Program-made: the position numbers and the translations under genes
Shown here: positions 60,476-64,000 of the stretch, in pieces
Layout of the letters: every line of letters starts with the position of its first letter
Numbering within the stretch: the first letter of the stretch is position 1
From: Onchidella celtica
Taxonomy: Eukaryota > Mollusca > Gastropoda > Systellommatophora > Onchidiidae
Reading direction: 5' to 3'
DNA: 64,000 bases
Assembly (NCBI GenBank): GCA_963931925.1
Contig: OZ007570.1
Coordinates: 66,085,870 to 66,149,869, forward strand
Notes under the pieces: generated by a model
Database searches by the model: none
What the model saw: only the letters and a program-made list of their open reading frames with translations
Told to the model about the DNA's origin: nothing

Positions 60476-60576
60476 AAAAAAAAAAGACCAGGATGCATGT
60501 GACTGATAAACACAGCGTTTATTTCTTGATCAAGGTCATGATTTTTTGTCATGCCTGACAACTTGTACTCAGCGAG

Positions 60577-60778
60577 TAAGGGGTCAGCCAGACCAAGCCT
60601 GGCGTAGGCCCCGCACTGGTGGCTCACCACCTAATTATTATGCATAACTCTATAACACTACTAACTGCCCATACCGCGGCGGTATGGGTTGTGAGTAGTG
60701 TTTTAGTGTTATGCATAATAATTAGGCAGCGAGCCACCAGTGTGAGGCCTACGCCAGGCTTGGTCTGGCTTACCCCTA
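60577..60778. repeat. About 200-bp fold-back palindrome
   Basis: The left arm (60577 to about 60677) and right arm (about 60679-60778) are reverse complements with scattered mismatches. Landmarks are CAGCCAGACCAAGCCTGGCG, CTAATTATTATGCATAA and CATACCGC at the centre. There is almost no loop. It could be a fold-back MITE. Confidence 0.92.
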
Positions 60779-60833
60779 AGGGTAGCCACACAAAGGCCAC
60801 CGAATTCGGTCACCGAGCCACTAGGTGCTTTAG

Positions 60834-60920
60834 GTGAGAAGAATTGCACTATATAATTTCAACAATTGCACACAGAGCCCACCTAGATTCGGTCCGTTTA
60901 TGTAGTGCAATTCTTCTCAC
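60834..60920. repeat. Short inverted repeat, 18-bp arms
   Basis: GTGAGAAGAATTGCACTA near 60834 and its near-perfect inverse TAGTGCAATTCTTCTCAC at 60903-60920, about 50 bp apart, with further partial pairing (ACTAGGTG / CACCTAG) around and inside. It may be the end of the same mobile element as the adjoining palindrome. Confidence 0.7.
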
Positions 60921-61145
60921 AAAAGTGAGAAACATTAAAGTTTTGTGTTCATCTTGAACAGGAAAACGATCAGTGTATACAGATGCAGCGACTAAAGCGC
61001 AAAAGTACACATGTTGATATATTTTATTGTAGTTGTTCTCAACGTGAGAGATATCTTCCCCTGGGGGGGGGGGGCGGTTTTGATGGATTTGGGGGGGGGG
61101 GGGCAAACGAAGAAAATGGCGACAAGGGGGTGAAAAGAGTAAAAA

Positions 61146-61243
61146 GGAAGGGGCTGTGAGGAAGGGGCTGTGAGGAAGGGGCTGTGAGGAAGGGGCTGTG
61201 AGGAAGGGGCTGTGAGGAAGGGGCTGTGAGGAAGGGGCTGTGA
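61146..61243. repeat. 14-bp tandem repeat, 7 copies
   Basis: GAAGGGGCTGTGAG repeated without variation, preceded by long G-runs at 61063 and 61091. Confidence 0.95.
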
Positions 61244-61335
61244 GTTCAGACGTGTCATTAGAACGCCTGGGAGGAGGGTAATAGGAGGCAAAAACATGAA
61301 TGGAGGACAATCCGAGGGCAAATACAGGGCAGCTA

Positions 61336-61745
61336 TTGACTTCTTCAACAACATGCATATTGCATTGACTTCTTCAACAACATGCATATTGCATTGACTT
61401 TTTCAACAACATGCATATTGCATTGACTTCTTCAACAACATGCATATTGCATTGACTTCTTCAACAACATGCATATTGCATTGACTTCTTCAACAACATG
61501 CATATTGCATTGACTTTTTCAACAACATGCATATTGCATTGACTTTTTCAACAACATGCATATTGCATTGACTTTTTCAACAACATGCATATTGCATTGA
61601 CTTCTTCAACAACATGCATATTGCATTGACTTCTTCAACAACATGCATATTGCATTGACTTTTTCAACAACATGCATATTGCATTGACTTTTTCAACAAC
61701 ACGTATATTGCATTGACTTCTTCAACAACATGCATATTATATAGA
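61336..61745. repeat. 29-bp tandem array, about 14 copies
   Basis: The unit is TTGACTTCTTCAACAACATG + CATATTGCA. The variant CTT/TTT alternates between copies. Each unit carries the palindrome ATGCAT. Confidence 0.96.
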
Positions 61746-62404
61746 TGGGCTTTATGAACAGAAAAAGCTTTGAAAAACTTAACATCATAATTTCTGCTTA
61801 GTCTGTCTTCTTGTGAAACGTTTCTGTTGGCTTTTGTCAGGGATTTCGAACCGATTTCTTTTAAAAAGGGGGAGGGGGGGGGACAGAATAAGTTGACCCT
61901 AACGGGGCTATTGCCTGAAAAAGGTTGAGAAGCACTGGTCTAGTGTTTGGCACTGGCGGTTTTTTTTTTTTTTTTTGTCAGTGGCTTGATAAACAAATGC
62001 ACAAAGTGACCGCTGGATTTGAAAAATCAAACATAAGTTCAAACAAAAACGAAAAAAAAAAAAACCCGATCAAGATGAATATTATTAATTTATGACACCA
62101 CTCGGCCGAAAAGATCCTGCACAAAAAGGTTGGTTATTATATATATATTTGAGGACACACACAAAGAAAGAAACCGAATGCAAATTTTAGCAGTATAAAG
62201 ATCAACAGTGCAAAAGAACCTTTCAAATACTTTTCATCGCTGTTTTCCAATGTGTGAATCGAATGACTTGGCTCAAAGGGGGGAGGTTAGACCAAGAGTA
62301 TGCAATGCGCACGAGGAAGGTGGTGGGGGGAGGGGGAAGGGGGGAGGGGGAATACATTTGCAAAATCCAGGATAAGGACTAGTTGAACGGCCCTTACAGA
62401 AAGT
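61746..62404. other. No gene recognised
   Basis: Homopolymer-rich (G-run near 61871, T-run near 61957, A-run near 62052, purine-rich 62276-62350). No coding exon is seen. Confidence 0.5.
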
Positions 62405-62845
62405 CTTGTCGTTTACGACTGTATGAAAACTCATGAACCGGATCTCCAAAACAAATAGGCCTAAATAGATCGCAAACGGCATTCAGCCATGTACAATTTT
62501 TTTTTAAAAAATACTTTAATATTTAGGCCTAAGTTCTGTACTTGTGCATGGAATTTCCTGTTTTCGTTGATGTGCAGCGATCCACGAATGTCTACTTACA
62601 TTGGCTTTTTCATTTATACTGGGTGTGTGTTTGTTTTGCCGACGGCATTATGTGCACGCGGATGTAAGGACATGAATATCCTCAAAAAGAAACGGTGTGA
62701 TAACAAGTGAAAACAAGACATGGCCTACAGTATTACATACTATAAACAGATTACAGAACCTCAATGCCCTGTCCTACAATGAGATCCCGTTAAACAGTCA
62801 CAATTAATTGCACTGTCGACCATTTTGTATTAGGCAAAGAGTCAA
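62405..62845 (-). mobile_element. Unclassified interspersed repeat R2, copy 2
   Basis: Inverted relative to 56305-56735 with the same landmark order. This pair brackets dermatopontin unit 4. Confidence 0.65.
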
Positions 62846-64000
62846 AATTTTCTTTTCCGGTGTCGCGCTAACTCAACAAACTACCCAGTGGGAACACTTT
62901 GCAGTTCACCGAGGCGCGATCACGGTTTAGTTGGATTCTCTCAGCTATTACGAAATACAGAGTCCTGAATTTTGTGCATGCAGTCTTACATTTATCCTGA
63001 TCCTATATATCTTGAATTTGAAGTCTGTGCACAGCACCGTTCTTTCAAAGCGGCGAATTCCTTTGATCTTTTCTCTGTTTTCAATTCCATAGGCCCCAAA
63101 CATATAGATGTTTACAGTATAATGTGTGTTCCAACATGATCTGTTACTTCTCATTTCCCTGTAGTTGATCTAAATTCCCAAACATAGTAACAATCTGCAG
63201 TGTATTGCAGTGGCGTAGCATCACGTTACGGACTTGAGGTTTGCTTTACACGTAAATGCATATATTGTTCCTTTCCTGTAAGGTAAAGTACTACAGATTA
63301 ATTACTTATCTATTGAAAAGAACCTACTAGTTATGCTAAACGGTAACATCCTATGTAAGATAAAGTTTGAAAATTAGCTAGGGTTTCCAATCTGTAATAA
63401 GTTGTGAGAAATATACATATCGATACATGACCACCCTTTCCCCTCTGAGACCCTGTCATTGCAAGAGCATGGCCTTGTAGGTTAGCCCTAAAAAGGTTGT
63501 TTTTTTTTTTTAAACAGCCAACAACTTTTCGATGTCTTCTAATGTTTTATCATCTCAGTCGCTTTCTGAGTCAGATGTCTCCATTGGATTGATGACGATA
63601 TTCGGTTGAATAAAATGAGGGCCTCATTTTGCCAGTATTCTTCCTCCAACCGCAATACCTGGCCCTCGCACATGGAGAAAAATTCTGCATCGACTATTTT
63701 CAATGCTGCATGAGTTAGAGTTTGGATGTCTGACAGTTTGAAGGCCTTGTCCTCCAACGTTCCCCATCGTATTGATTTTGATCCACGATGAAAGGAATTC
63801 TGAAATTGAAAGATCTCTGACAACGCCTCTGACTCTGTGTTGGACTACCAGTGAACAATCACGAAAGTTTGTTTTTAAACTCACTTTAATCCCGTGCTGG
63901 ATATGTACCACATTTCAGTGGGGCTCTAACCGATGTGTTAAATTATTACAGTAAAACACCTAAATGTTTACCCTTGTCGGTGCTCTCTTCATTTATATAC
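62846..64000. other. No gene recognised; weak coding-like stretch near the end
   Basis: The minus strand at 63541-63840 has a continuous frame of about 100 codons (EALSEIFQFQNSFHRG..GQVLRLEEEYWQNEALILF) of protein-like composition. It matches no family I know and lacks a clear ATG or splice signals. It could be an exon or transposon relic. Confidence 0.25.

Noticed and set aside
60849-61358. 169-codon minus-strand frame with PSSQPLPHSPFLTA repeats
   Set aside because: It is the 14-bp GAAGGGGCTGTGAG array and neighbouring G-runs read in reverse.

Overview
The window is AT-rich, intron-rich animal DNA crowded with simple repeats, SINEs and LINE pieces. Two host gene families can be recognised: dermatopontin-like secreted proteins, which in snails are known shell-matrix and body-wall proteins, and a GPI-anchored ecto-5'-nucleotidase (NT5E/CD73 family). 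Together with the SINE- and microsatellite-rich texture this suggests a lophotrochozoan, most likely a gastropod mollusc. The species cannot be fixed from the sequence alone.

Layout. Positions 1-12.6 kb hold no convincing host gene: a 74-bp satellite, a short inverted-repeat transposon carrying a THAP-domain remnant, two partly tandem copies of a (GA)n-bearing repeat, and microsatellites. A two-coding-exon dermatopontin gene (unit 1) lies on the minus strand at 12.6-15.1 kb, with a 5'UTR exon and TATA box at 16.8 kb. From 20.66 to 39.50 kb the plus strand carries nine exons of an ecto-5'-nucleotidase covering everything except the N-terminal ~70 residues. Its introns hold a nearly full-length CR1/L2-like LINE, a SINE with target-site duplications, a nested hAT-like MITE, a solo LTR and a 31-bp minisatellite built from copies of a 3' splice site. 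From 46 to 60.5 kb three more dermatopontin units follow on the minus strand: unit 2 (a frameshifted solo exon), unit 3 (an intact gene) and unit 4 (a decayed pseudogene).

The four dermatopontin units are one segmental-duplication family. Units 1-3 share the 5'UTR-exon donor, the ATG exon, and an antisense remnant of the same LINE between promoter and ATG exon; unit 4 keeps decayed versions of these. Units 1 and 3 also share a long (TCTA)n tract in the same coding intron. The nucleotidase gene sits between unit 1 and units 2-4 on the opposite strand. Both products are predicted to be extracellular (secreted matrix protein; membrane-anchored AMP hydrolase), but nothing in the sequence shows that they work together.

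The most unusual features are the tandem array of 3' splice sites in front of a nucleotidase exon, the paired loss of a disulfide with a changed active-site loop in that enzyme, an otherwise open LINE ORF that lacks a block of its reverse transcriptase, and the decaying dermatopontin cluster. The last 3.5 kb (60.5-64 kb) contains a ~200-bp fold-back palindrome and tandem arrays but no recognised gene.
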